A DNA stretch of 64,000 nucleotides from CAYYJR01 sp964472305. GTDB taxonomy: Bacteria; Armatimonadota; Hebobacteria; CAIYQO01. Where the stretch lies: NCBI GenBank assembly GCA_964472305.1, contig CAYYJR010000009.1, positions 1-64,000 of the forward strand, given 5' to 3'. The notes beneath the pieces were generated by a model. It did no database searches. It saw only the letters and a program-made list of their open reading frames with translations, and was not told where the DNA came from. This document shows, piece after piece, positions 34,383 through 43,170 of this stretch (position 1 is the stretch's first letter; every line of letters starts with the position of its first letter). The position numbers and the translations under genes are program-made.

Positions 34383-34962
34383 GCTCCCCCTTTCTCATGC
34401 CGGGCTGATTGCTCCACGCAATGCAGCCGCGAGGAAATAGCTGCTGACAGCTTACGCTCGAACTGTGTCATGCCCACATGCCGGCGCGTAAAATGCAGAT
34501 GCTGTGCAGGTATTCACACAGTGCAGTGAACGGTAAAAAATAGAAGCAATAGCAGCGAACAGCGGCGCGAGGATGCTCCCGCACCGCCGTAATGGCGGGA
34601 TACCGACTGGTCAGTTGATAGGGTTAGCACGAAATCGCGCGCGATGAATAGTCCCCCAACCGGAGAAGCGGGTGTGGTGTACGAGCCGCATGACGGCAAT
34701 TTGGTGCTGACTACGCGCAGCCATGACGACAGTGCCACCCGGCCCGCATCGAAGGTACTATTTCAGCATCCGGTGTGTGTGGAGTACCCGATACAGTTGT
34801 CGCTGGTCCAGGTACCGGAAATGACTACCATGCCGGGCACCGATGCGGACACGAAACATTTCGCCAGCGGGAACGTGTAAAAACATGCGCGGTGGGCTGG
34901 TAAGCGCTATTTCGTGGTACACTGAAGAAAACCCCGTCTGCAGGGCGGAGAAGGAGTCGTCA
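34383..34962. other. Intergenic stretch of about 580 bases
   Basis: Between the repeat lipoprotein and the beta-CASP gene. It holds the promoter of the latter (see 34915-34923). Two short frames (34514-34738 minus, 34644-34880 plus) lack ribosome sites and family resemblance; I see no supported gene. Confidence 0.4.
34915..34923 (+). promoter_or_regulatory. Extended -10 promoter of the beta-CASP gene
   Basis: TGG followed by TACACT (34918-34923); the predicted start is about 33 bases before ATG 34963. No clear -35 box. Confidence 0.45.
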
Positions 34963-36354
34963 ATGAAGATCATGCCGGTTGGCGCGGCGGGAGAAGTTAC
35001 CGGATCGTGTTTCCTGGTGGAGACGCGCGGCGGGCGCTTTGTGGTCGATTGCGGAATGTTCCAGGGGCACGGCTCCGACGAGATGCGCAACTGGCATTTT
35101 CCCTTCGAGCCGACGGATGTGGACGCGGTCTTTCTCACCCATGCGCACCTGGACCACTGCGGACGGTTGCCATTCCTGCACGCGCAGGGTTTCCGTGGAT
35201 TATGTTATGCCACCGCGTCCACCTGCGACCTAGCACAGTTCATCATGCTCGATGCCGCCAAGCTGCAGCAGGAGGATTCCGAACGCCGCAATCGCAAAGG
35301 CCGGCGCGCGGGTATGCAGGCGCAACCGGCGCTGTATGACGAGCAGGATGTCCTCCACCTGTTGCGGTACTTCCGCACGCAGCCGTATAAGGAAACACTG
35401 AAACTGGGATCGGATATTCAGGTGACCTTCCACCAGTCGGGCCACATCCTCGGCTCGGCGGCGATAGAGATTCGCGAAGGCGGTGTTTCGGTGCTGTTCT
35501 CCGGTGACGTAGGCAGTCCGGGACGCAACGTGGTGCCCGATCCCACCCCGCCGCCGGCATGTGATCTGGTCTTCTGCGAATCCACCTACGGCGACCGCAT
35601 GCATCGCTCGGAAGAAGAATCGGTGAACGAGCTGCGCGACGCCATCAACTGGGCGTTGGACGCCGGCGGCAACGTAATCATTCCCTCATTTGCGCTGGAA
35701 CGCACGCAGGACGTGCTCTTTCACCTGCGCGGGTTGCGCCAGCGCGGCGAGGTGCCGAATTGCCCGGTCTACGTAGACAGCCCGCTCGCGATTAACATCA
35801 CCCGCGTCTACGAGCATCATACGGCAGACCTGGATGCCGCCACGCGCGCCGTCTTTGCCAAGCACACGGACCCGTTCCACTTCCCCGGCCTGACCGCGTG
35901 CAGCAGCCCACAAGATTCGCGCGCCATCAACGGCAAAGACGGAGTGATCATCATCGCCGGCAGCGGTATGTGCCAGGGCGGGCGCGTCGTGCACCATCTG
36001 AAGCACAACCTGTGGCGACAGGACACGGCGGTGGTGTTCATCGGCTACCAGGCGGTTGGCACGCTAGGCCGGCGCATCATAGACAAGGCGCCGTCGATCG
36101 TCATCGATCACGAGCCCATCACCGTCAATGCGCGCACGTTCACCATCAACGGCTTCAGCGCCCACGCCGATCAGGCCGGTCTGCGCTCCTGGCTGTCCAC
36201 CACCGATCCCGCGCACATCGTGTTGAACCATGGTGAAACGGCCGCCTCCGACACGCTGGCGAAACTCCTTGCCGCCGGCGGACGCTCCGTGGAAGTCGCC
36301 AAACCGGACAAGATTTATAACACCGCCACGCTGGCCTTCGCGGCACGCAAGTAA
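34963..36354 (+). CDS. Metallo-beta-lactamase/beta-CASP ribonuclease-like protein
   Basis: A 463-residue beta-CASP protein, the group of RNA exonucleases/endonucleases related to CPSF73 and YsH1-like bacterial proteins. Motif 2 is H60-A-H62-L-D64-H65-C-G-R. Further motifs are SGHILGSAAIEI, LFSGDVGS, IIAGSGMCQGGRVVHHL, QAVGTLGRRI, GFSAHADQ and VLNHGE. Length fits the bacterial CPSF-like subgroup. AAGGAG (34951-34956) lies 6 bases before ATG 34963. It probably acts in RNA processing or decay in the cytosol. Confidence 0.92.
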   Translation: MKIMPVGAAGEVTGSCFLVETRGGRFVVDCGMFQGHGSDEMRNWHFPFEPTDVDAVFLTHAHLDHCGRLPFLHAQGFRGLCYATASTCDLAQFIMLDAAKLQQEDSERRNRKGRRAGMQAQPALYDEQDVLHLLRYFRTQPYKETLKLGSDIQVTFHQSGHILGSAAIEIREGGVSVLFSGDVGSPGRNVVPDPTPPPACDLVFCESTYGDRMHRSEEESVNELRDAINWALDAGGNVIIPSFALERTQDVLFHLRGLRQRGEVPNCPVYVDSPLAINITRVYEHHTADLDAATRAVFAKHTDPFHFPGLTACSSPQDSRAINGKDGVIIIAGSGMCQGGRVVHHLKHNLWRQDTAVVFIGYQAVGTLGRRIIDKAPSIVIDHEPITVNARTFTINGFSAHADQAGLRSWLSTTDPAHIVLNHGETAASDTLAKLLAAGGRSVEVAKPDKIYNTATLAFAARK

Positions 36355-36421
36355 TCGACGTGGCGAGGCGAAGAGAAACCGCGGCTTACACAGAGTGCAA
36401 TCTGGTCACCGCAACCTGTAA

Positions 36422-37129
36422 TCAGCCGATCCCCAGTTCCGCGAGGCGGGCATCGGCCAGCGCGGCCCAGCCGCGGTTGGCTTGCGGATTCGCGGGGCTG
36501 GGGTGCGGCAGGCTGCCAAGGGTAACGGCAACGCCGTCGAGTGCGTGCTGCAGGCGCTTGAAGGCGAAATCGCCGATGCCGATGGCATAACGTGGCGCGA
36601 GAATCGCGACGGTGTGGCGCAGCGCCCGGTCACAGGCGGCAAAGAGCGCTTCGCGCTCGCCGGCGGGCAGTTTATCCGGAGTGCGGTTTTTTCCGCTCGC
36701 TTCCACGAATACCAGCGGGCAATAGTTCGCCACGAAAAAGCGCGCGAAAAAGCATTCCGGCGCCCCCCAACGCTCGCGTGCCCACCCCCACAGCCGCGTG
36801 CCGCTCACCTCGCGATGACGACAGGCAAATCCTTCCACCGGCCGCTTCGGGTGCTCGTACGCGGGTTTCGCCACCGGCGCTTCGATGCCCAACCAGTCCT
36901 GCACCATCGTCACGTCGCCAAACGGGATGCCGGTTTGCGCCATGCCGAAAGGGCCGGGATTCATGCCGAGGAGCAACACCTCACGCGACGCGACGCCGTA
37001 ACGGCGCAAGTAGGCTTCATGCGGCGGCCAGGCGTAATCGAGCGGATTATAGCACGCGGTGACCGGCGCGGCGAAATGCAGCGGCCCCACCTCGCGTGCC
37101 AGTGCGCGGCTGACATCCACCAGGTCCAT
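36422..37129 (-). CDS. SMUG1-type uracil-DNA glycosylase
   Basis: A 235-residue uracil-DNA glycosylase of family 3 (SMUG1), which removes uracil and oxidised pyrimidines from DNA. The active-site motif GMNPGPFGMAQTGIPFGD (about residues 55-72) is the SMUG1 signature, with the catalytic asparagine in GMNP. The second motif is HPSPANPQANRGW. Bacterial SMUG1 is known from a limited range of groups. ATG 37129; the Shine-Dalgarno (AAAGGG) lies rather far, about 10-11 bases away. Confidence 0.93.
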   Translation of the reverse strand: MDLVDVSRALAREVGPLHFAAPVTACYNPLDYAWPPHEAYLRRYGVASREVLLLGMNPGPFGMAQTGIPFGDVTMVQDWLGIEAPVAKPAYEHPKRPVEGFACRHREVSGTRLWGWARERWGAPECFFARFFVANYCPLVFVEASGKNRTPDKLPAGEREALFAACDRALRHTVAILAPRYAIGIGDFAFKRLQHALDGVAVTLGSLPHPSPANPQANRGWAALADARLAELGIG

Positions 37130-37160
37130 TGTGCGTGACCCTTTCCAGCAGAACCGTCAC

Positions 37161-37469
37161 TCACGCGGCCATTTCGCTCGGCGTCTCCTTGTGCCCGACC
37201 ACCCAGTACGGGCCATTGCGCACCTGCAGCCAACGGACGCTCTCTCCGCGAGCCTTGTGCTGTTCGGCAAACTGGTTGGCCTCGTTGCGGTCGCCGAAAA
37301 TATGCAGTTCGGCGCCGCACACCGGGCACATCGCCTCCTGGCGCGGATTCATCTGCTGCTCGGTCTCGCACAGCGGGCAGTGAAACTGATAGGGTTCAGC
37401 ATCAGCCGGATATGCCATACCGGCATGATTCCCCGCGACCGGCACGACGCGCGCGCGGTTCTCATACAT
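37161..37469 (-). CDS. Small zinc-ribbon protein
   Basis: A 102-residue protein with a CxxC...CxxC zinc ribbon (HCPLCETEQQMNPRQEAMCPVC) in the middle and a short alpha/beta C-terminus (FGDRNEANQFAEQHKARGE then RWLQVRNGPYWVVGH). Function unknown. ATG 37469 has TACAAT 7 bases upstream and no Shine-Dalgarno, so a leaderless mRNA is likely. The uracil-DNA glycosylase gene follows at 31 bases and may share the transcript. Confidence 0.7.
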   Translation of the reverse strand: MYENRARVVPVAGNHAGMAYPADAEPYQFHCPLCETEQQMNPRQEAMCPVCGAELHIFGDRNEANQFAEQHKARGESVRWLQVRNGPYWVVGHKETPSEMAA

Positions 37470-37476
37470 CCCGCGG

Positions 37477-37485
37477 ATTGTAGCA
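37477..37485 (-). promoter_or_regulatory. Extended -10 promoter, leaderless geometry
   Basis: Minus strand TGC followed by TACAAT (37477-37482), ending 7 bases before ATG 37469. Confidence 0.55.
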
Positions 37486-37525
37486 TATTTTGCCGGGTAC
37501 GTCCCGGCAGGACGCACCCTCCCGC

Positions 37526-39589
37526 TCATCGCAAAATCGCCACGTCATACGGCGCCAGCATCAGCGTATCCGCAACCGCGTTGCCGGTGAGCAACTCCAT
37601 CGCGCGTTGCGGCAGATGCACCATGGCCGGTTCGCTGGCGTGATTGAGGAGGAAGCAGAGGTCGCCAGCGGGAACGATTTCCAGCAGCAGGTTGTCTGAT
37701 GACGGTCGATCCGGCAACGGCGCGATGAGCATGGTGATCAGGCGGTCGAGTAGCGTCTGCTCGACCAGCGCGGCCACGTAGACAGCACAGCCTGCGCCGA
37801 AACGGTTGAGCGTTACCGCGGGCGCGGGACCGGGTGGAGTGCCGGCGGCAAAGCGCGCAAGTACGTCGGCGCTGTCAGCGCGCAGGTGGTCGCACCAGGT
37901 GCGCGCGGTGTATTGCCCGGCGAGTGGGCCATCGGCAAGCACCGGGATGGCCTCCACGCTGCCCAGACCCGCCCACGCGGCCGCGTCCTCCCCCTGACGC
38001 TCCTTGGGCGGTACCGCCAGCGTGCCCAGCGCGCTCCATTCCACCCGTTCCACTCCGAAAAGGTCGGTCAGGCCACACGGGGTTGGCTCAGTGGGCGCGA
38101 TGTGATCGCGGGAGAGGGAGGCGGTGGCGATGGTGGCGACCAGCGTGCCACCCGCCGCGGTGAAGGCGCGCAGGCGCGCAGTCCATTCTGCATCGAGTAT
38201 GCGCAGCGCGGGGGCGATCACCAGTTCGTATGCACCCGGCGCCGGCGGTTCGTAGATCACCTCGGCGTCGATGCCGCGCCGGCGCAACGCCTCATACCAT
38301 TCCTCCGCGTGGGAGCGATATGCCACCCGCGGCGCACCATAGTTGGCGGCTAGTGTCAACGATTCGCAGTTGTCGAAATCAAGCAGGATCGCCGCACGGC
38401 GCGCGTGCGTCAATCCCTTCAGCGCCGCGCCCAGCCGCGCAATCTCCGCACCCACCTGTGCCGTCACACGGTAGCGCTCGTTGGGCGTGCCGGGGTGGTC
38501 AATAATGCCGCGCCAGTATTGCTCGCCGCCGAAGCGACAGGTGCGCCAGCGGAAGTAGAGAATCATCGACGCGCCGTGCGCGATAGATTGCCATGTCCAC
38601 AGCCTAATGCGACGCGGATTGTCCGCCGCCATGCCGAAGGGTGTGCCGCTCTGCTGTTCCAGCATCCAGAAGGGTTGCTGTTTATAGGCGCGGGCGATGG
38701 CGTGCAGCAATCCCAACGTGGCAGGGGCAGGATCGGGGGCAAACTGCTGCGGATAGCAATCCCACCCGGCCACGTCCAACCCGAAAAACAACGCCGCGTT
38801 GTCGATACCCGCGCACCCGCTGAACATGTGGCAGACATTATGGGTGATCGGCTGGCGGGCGCCCGCCGCGCGCAACGCCGCTGCCTGCGCATGCAGGTAG
38901 GCGACGTTTGTGTCGGAAAAAAAGCGCTGTGAATCGAGCAGCAGGCCGGGATTGTGCAGGTCCTGCCGCACGTGCGGCAATGGGATATCGTCGAAATCGC
39001 GAAACTCACCACTGCCGAAGATGGTGCCAAGTCGCCGGTTAAGCGTGTCGATATCACCGTATTTTGCCCGCAGCCAGGCGCGAAATCCGGCGACACAGTG
39101 GTCGCAGTAGCAGCGTGTGCCATACATGCCAAGCTCGTTGTCGAGTTGGAATCCCATGACCGCCGGATGTGCGGCGAAACGCTCGCCCAGCGCGCGGGCG
39201 ATGCGTACCGACCGTGCTCGGAAGCGGGGATGATTTACGCAACACAAGCTGCGCCCGCCGAACTGCCAGCGCGTGCCGTCCTCATACAACATGCGACAAT
39301 CCTGCGCGGCGTCCGGGGCATTCACCAACCACGCCGGAGGTCCCGCGGTGGGCGTGCCCAGCAGCACGGCAATGCCGTCCCGCGCCAGCGTATCGACAGC
39401 CTTCTCCAGCCAGCCGAAGTCGAAATGCTCCTCCTCCGGCTCCATACGGCACCAGGCGAACTCGCCCAGCCGTGTCACCGTGCATCCCGCCTCGCGCATC
39501 ATCCGCGCATCCAGCGGCCAGCGCTCCTCCGGCCAGTGCTCCGGGTAATAGATCGCGCCGTACCAGACGGCAGGCGGTATCTTCGGCAT
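37526..39589 (-). CDS. GH42 beta-galactosidase
   Basis: A 687-residue cytosolic beta-galactosidase. It starts with the family sequence WYGAIYYPEHWPEERW. The acid/base is E152 in QLDNELG and the nucleophile is E311 in WMLEQQSG. The four-cysteine zinc site of GH42 is present (C116 or C117, C160, C162, C165). The trimerisation and C-terminal domains are complete. No signal peptide. GAGGT lies 8-9 bases before ATG 39589. It opens an island of glycan and peptide utilisation genes. Confidence 0.95.
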   Translation of the reverse strand: MPKIPPAVWYGAIYYPEHWPEERWPLDARMMREAGCTVTRLGEFAWCRMEPEEEHFDFGWLEKAVDTLARDGIAVLLGTPTAGPPAWLVNAPDAAQDCRMLYEDGTRWQFGGRSLCCVNHPRFRARSVRIARALGERFAAHPAVMGFQLDNELGMYGTRCYCDHCVAGFRAWLRAKYGDIDTLNRRLGTIFGSGEFRDFDDIPLPHVRQDLHNPGLLLDSQRFFSDTNVAYLHAQAAALRAAGARQPITHNVCHMFSGCAGIDNAALFFGLDVAGWDCYPQQFAPDPAPATLGLLHAIARAYKQQPFWMLEQQSGTPFGMAADNPRRIRLWTWQSIAHGASMILYFRWRTCRFGGEQYWRGIIDHPGTPNERYRVTAQVGAEIARLGAALKGLTHARRAAILLDFDNCESLTLAANYGAPRVAYRSHAEEWYEALRRRGIDAEVIYEPPAPGAYELVIAPALRILDAEWTARLRAFTAAGGTLVATIATASLSRDHIAPTEPTPCGLTDLFGVERVEWSALGTLAVPPKERQGEDAAAWAGLGSVEAIPVLADGPLAGQYTARTWCDHLRADSADVLARFAAGTPPGPAPAVTLNRFGAGCAVYVAALVEQTLLDRLITMLIAPLPDRPSSDNLLLEIVPAGDLCFLLNHASEPAMVHLPQRAMELLTGNAVADTLMLAPYDVAILR

Positions 39590-39797
39590 ATCTGATTAAC
39601 CTCACGGTGTGAAATCGCGAATCCGAATTACATCATCAGAGGACAGTTGCTTAGTCGGTAACAGCGAGCGCCCGGTCCGGTAGTTGAGAAGCCGTCAAGG
39701 CGAAATTACCCTACCCCCCGTCCCCTGGTTATATTGAAACCTTTGCTCCGAGCAGGCCCGTTCATCGGTCACGCGCACAACAGGCGCCGTGGTTTCG

Positions 39798-40586
39798 CTA
39801 CAACCAAGGCACCGACGCAATCTCCAATGCTTCGTGCATCACGTATTCCAGCGCTGTCGTGGTATCGGCGTAGTTCGTCTCGTGCCCACCTTGTTCTCGA
39901 TAGAGCAGGAAAACTTTGCGGTCCATCTGTTGCAGCACGTCGGCGAGGCGCAGCACGCTGCCGGGTGGCACCAGCGTGTCCAGACCGCCGGCGGTGATGG
40001 CAACCGGCATGGTGAACGCTTCCGACCAGTATTCGGCACTGCGTTTTTTGTATTCTTGCGGGATTTGCGCCTTGGTGCCGCCAAAGGAGGCGGCGATAGC
40101 GTCCTGAAAGTTGCGGTATTCCAGGTGATTGGCGGTGCCGTTCAGGCTGCACACCCCGGCGATGAGATCGGGGTGCAACGCGGTAAAGGTGAGCGCGCCG
40201 GAGCCGCCCATCGAACCGCCGTGGAGGAGGACTTTCCCCACCTTGTACCGGACGTGCAACTCGGCGATGAGCTGCACCATGTCCGCCTCCGCCTGCGGCC
40301 CCATCCACGAGGTCGTGGCGCGATAATCAGGTGAAATGCAGATCATCCCGTATTTCGCTGCCAGGTCACGCGCGCCTTTGCACTCCCCGCGTTCTTCGCG
40401 CACGAACTGCCAGCGGTCGCTGCCGTGGCCGTGCAGCACGATCAAGACGTGGTAAGTCTGCGCCGCGTCGAACGGTTGGGGCAGCAGTTCCACATAACGC
40501 TGCGTGGTGCCGTCCACCGCCGCGGTGAATGCCACGTCACGCGGTTCTCCCAATGATCCGGTCATCGCCGACCACGTTGTCGTCAT
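39798..40586 (-). CDS. Alpha/beta hydrolase, prolyl oligopeptidase/esterase type
   Basis: A 262-residue serine hydrolase. Oxyanion-hole segment HVLIVLHGHGSDRW, nucleophile elbow HGGSMGG, acid region AGGLDTLVPPGS, histidine in EQGGHET. The subgroup includes acetylxylan/feruloyl esterases and small peptidases. No signal peptide, so it is probably cytosolic. It lies between GH42 and the DppA-like gene, 85 bases from the latter, consistent with deacylation of oligosaccharides. ATG 40586 has GGGGGAAAT upstream; a downstream ATG at 40565 is possible. Confidence 0.82.
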   Translation of the reverse strand: MTTTWSAMTGSLGEPRDVAFTAAVDGTTQRYVELLPQPFDAAQTYHVLIVLHGHGSDRWQFVREERGECKGARDLAAKYGMICISPDYRATTSWMGPQAEADMVQLIAELHVRYKVGKVLLHGGSMGGSGALTFTALHPDLIAGVCSLNGTANHLEYRNFQDAIAASFGGTKAQIPQEYKKRSAEYWSEAFTMPVAITAGGLDTLVPPGSVLRLADVLQQMDRKVFLLYREQGGHETNYADTTTALEYVMHEALEIASVPWL

Positions 40587-40671
40587 CAGTCATTTCCCCC
40601 GCAGCAAACGCGCAATTCCCGCGGCACCGGCATCCCACGGACAAGAGGCCGCCGGGAAAAATCGCGTCCCA

Positions 40672-41460
40672 TCACCCGAATATCTGCAAGAGCGCAGCTT
40701 CCACCGCGTCCGCGGTCACTTCGTAGGTACGGCCGTCGATCACCGTCACGTTAGGACGGCTGATGGCATGCGGAATGGGCTGCCGTTCAACCATTTCCAT
40801 GCGCAGAGTGACGGGGAGCGCGACGGTCGGGGGTGGAATCTGCTCGATACGCCGTATCGCTTCCACGGTCTTTTCCTCGATCAGGAGATGGGCGGCTTGC
40901 GGCGCCATCATGCGCGCACACTGGCACCCGAAACCCGTTTTTACCAGACAAGTGACGATCTCCGGCACAAACGCCTGCGCCTCCCGGCAAATCTTATCGT
41001 CACCGGACACCAGGATGACGGGAACGCCATACGCGGCAGCCACCGCGGCGTCAAGGCCGAATTCGCCCACCGCTCTCCCATTCAGCCACATCTGCTGAAT
41101 GGTGGCCGAACTGAAAGTATGCTCCAACACCGCCTGCGCGGTACCCGCCATAGCGTGATACCCAAGCAGAATGAGCGCGTCGCTGCCTTCGATGCCCGGC
41201 AGCCGCTGGTATGCGCACGGCCCTTGCACCACATCGACACGCTGGTCGAGGTCGTCGAGCAGGAAATTAAAACCGCTGCCGTGCCCATCGCGCACTACCA
41301 CCGACTGCGCTCCGGCGTCGAAACACCCGCGAATGCAGGCGTTGGCGTCCTGCGTGTAGAGCCGGCGTCCTTCCTGGTAATGCGATCCGGAAGGCATGAC
41401 CATCTCGCGGTTGCAAATGCCGCTAATGCCTTCCATATCCACGAAGAGGTAAATTTTCAT
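40672..41460 (-). CDS. dppA: D-aminopeptidase, DppA family (M55)
   Basis: A 262-residue M55 peptidase. The known DppA zinc ligands and catalytic residues align: D8 and E10 (FVDMEGISG), H60 (RDGHGSG), H102 (LGYHAM), H114 and E133 (NGRAVGEFG). DppA of B. subtilis is a self-compartmentalised decamer that cleaves D-Ala peptides. ATG 41460 has GAGGGA 4 bases upstream. The stop of the cysteine-rich gene lies 49 bases upstream, so the two may be co-transcribed; cell-wall peptide recycling is the likely role. Confidence 0.92.
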   Translation of the reverse strand: MKIYLFVDMEGISGICNREMVMPSGSHYQEGRRLYTQDANACIRGCFDAGAQSVVVRDGHGSGFNFLLDDLDQRVDVVQGPCAYQRLPGIEGSDALILLGYHAMAGTAQAVLEHTFSSATIQQMWLNGRAVGEFGLDAAVAAAYGVPVILVSGDDKICREAQAFVPEIVTCLVKTGFGCQCARMMAPQAAHLLIEEKTVEAIRRIEQIPPPTVALPVTLRMEMVERQPIPHAISRPNVTVIDGRTYEVTADAVEAALLQIFG

Positions 41461-41509
41461 TTTATCCCTCAAACAATAGTCGCACGCAAAGGACAGCAAT
41501 AAGACGTGA

Positions 41510-42616
41510 TCAAGCGTTCTTCCCCGCGATCAACCCGGCGTTGCGGGCATTATCGAGTGCCGGCACCTGATATGCGCAAGGGCTCCAGAACGGCGCGGTG
41601 TCGGAGCCGTCACGCCAGCCGCAAATATCTTTCAGGCTGCTGATGCGTTCGTAAATACGCGCAAACAACTCCCGCGCGGTCAGCGTCGCTCCCGGCGGCA
41701 AGCCCAGTCGTTCCAGGATCATCAGATCGCGCAGCGTGTTTTTCATATGCGCGTGGTAGCACAGGTTCTCATCCGGGTGATACACATTGCAGGGATCGCA
41801 AACCATGCAAATACCCTCGCACAGTGTGACCGGAATCTCCGGATTTGCGACCATGCGCTGGCGCAACTCGACCAGGTTATCCTGCGGGATCGATTCCGCT
41901 TCGGCGGTACACAGCAGGCAAAGCACGTGGTTCGGACGCATATACAGGTGATCCGCCTGTTCGAGGAGGAAACGCGCCGAGGCATCCTTGGCGGCGGTCA
42001 TATCTTCTCGCGTGCGCGCACGAATCATCGCCCACAGGCCGTGGCCATCGAGTTCCTCGCCTTTCAGGTACTGTTCGCGCAGATCGTCCACGCTGCCGTC
42101 TCCCGCGATCTTCTCATAATAGCCCGCACGTGCGTGCGGGCACTCCGGCCACGCCTCCGACGGCTGCGATCCGGTACGGCAGATACCGTCCAGCGTGAGC
42201 TGGCGCTGGAAAAGAATTTTGTAGACGTGATACGCCGGCATCACCGAGTTGGGCACGATACCCAGCACGCGAATCACTTCCAGGTCCTTGCGCCGCCACA
42301 CGTAATCGGCATGGCGCTGTCCGAAATCCGACGGCAGCGGCTTCTCGCCACGCCCGGCGTAGACATCCAGATAATGCGCCCGCGTGATGTCGAGATCGCC
42401 AATAATCTGCAAGGGGGTGAAGGGATATGCCCACATCACTTCCAGCAGCGCGTCGATCACTTCACGCCCCGGTGGCGGCGACTGGCACCCTCCGCGCGTG
42501 CATACCGCGCATAGTAGGTGATGCCCGCGCACAGGATAGGGCGCGGCATCCGGCCCAGAGAAACGATTGCTGGCCATCCGCTCTTGCGCGCGGCAGGTCG
42601 CAGCTTGGGCATCCAT
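41510..42616 (-). CDS. Cysteine-rich protein with RGHHLLC motif
   Basis: A 368-residue cytosolic protein with about 16 cysteines. Motifs include VRGHHLLCAVCTRGGC near residue 30, reminiscent of the HHLLC signature of DUF1284 iron-sulfur-type proteins, a second CLLC (VLCLLCTAEAE), and a cluster CEGICMVCDPCNVYHPDENL followed by C. Two similar halves are possible: HHLLCAVC in the N-terminal and HVLCLLC in the C-terminal half. The spacing suggests metal or Fe-S binding. No known enzyme recognised. AAGGAGG lies 7 bases before ATG 42616. The DppA-like gene follows at 49 bases. Confidence 0.7.
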   Translation of the reverse strand: MDAQAATCRAQERMASNRFSGPDAAPYPVRGHHLLCAVCTRGGCQSPPPGREVIDALLEVMWAYPFTPLQIIGDLDITRAHYLDVYAGRGEKPLPSDFGQRHADYVWRRKDLEVIRVLGIVPNSVMPAYHVYKILFQRQLTLDGICRTGSQPSEAWPECPHARAGYYEKIAGDGSVDDLREQYLKGEELDGHGLWAMIRARTREDMTAAKDASARFLLEQADHLYMRPNHVLCLLCTAEAESIPQDNLVELRQRMVANPEIPVTLCEGICMVCDPCNVYHPDENLCYHAHMKNTLRDLMILERLGLPPGATLTARELFARIYERISSLKDICGWRDGSDTAPFWSPCAYQVPALDNARNAGLIAGKNA

Positions 42617-43170
42617 CGCGATCCCTCCTTCATCAATCTACAATACCCCTGGTCAGATGCCCTGGGGGGGCAATCGGAATCTCACAGCGAGCAGGCATCA
42701 GCGGGGGATTCACCCGCGTGATGATGCCGTTTGCCAGCGAAAATCATCCGGGCGCAATGTCCGCGCCGCGATGCACCGGATATGCATGCGCGAACCACAA
42801 CGCCGCCATCACAGCCTCTTTCTCCGAACCGGAAAACATGCCGTGCGGGGCAACCCCTTCGGTGATCATGGTAGCATATCCGCTGGGGCGGTTCAAGGAA
42901 ACAACAGCGGAGACGAGTGACCGAAGACGCGCAGTGACGTCGTCGTTGGCGATCACTCGGCACCGTACACGCTGGCGCGTGTTCGCGCGTTGAATGCGCC
43001 CGGTATTGTCCATAGCGCACCTGTACCCGGCGGCGAATCGGTGCTTTGCCAGTCACGGACTGGCGATTTATCACCCGCAAACGCTTTGGTTCTTCCATTT
43101 TACGGAAGGTACAACCGGCAGCGAGCCGAATGTAACGCTCTGAGCGATTCCCTGTGGAAGGAGCGTGCGG
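42617..43170. other. Intergenic stretch of about 550 bases
   Basis: Between the cysteine-rich gene and the first Gfo/Idh gene, divergent. It must contain both promoters, which I could not place. A 41-codon frame (42744-42869, minus) has natural amino-acid composition but no ribosome site, so it is not called as a gene. Confidence 0.4.

Noticed and set aside
34644..34880. 78-codon frame on the plus strand before the beta-CASP gene
   Set aside because: No ribosome site, no family resemblance, low confidence; treated as intergenic.
42744..42869. 41-codon frame on the minus strand between the cysteine-rich gene and the Gfo/Idh gene
   Set aside because: Composition looks natural, but there is no ribosome site and no recognisable similarity; the upstream TATGCT is too close (3 bases) to be a leaderless -10 box.
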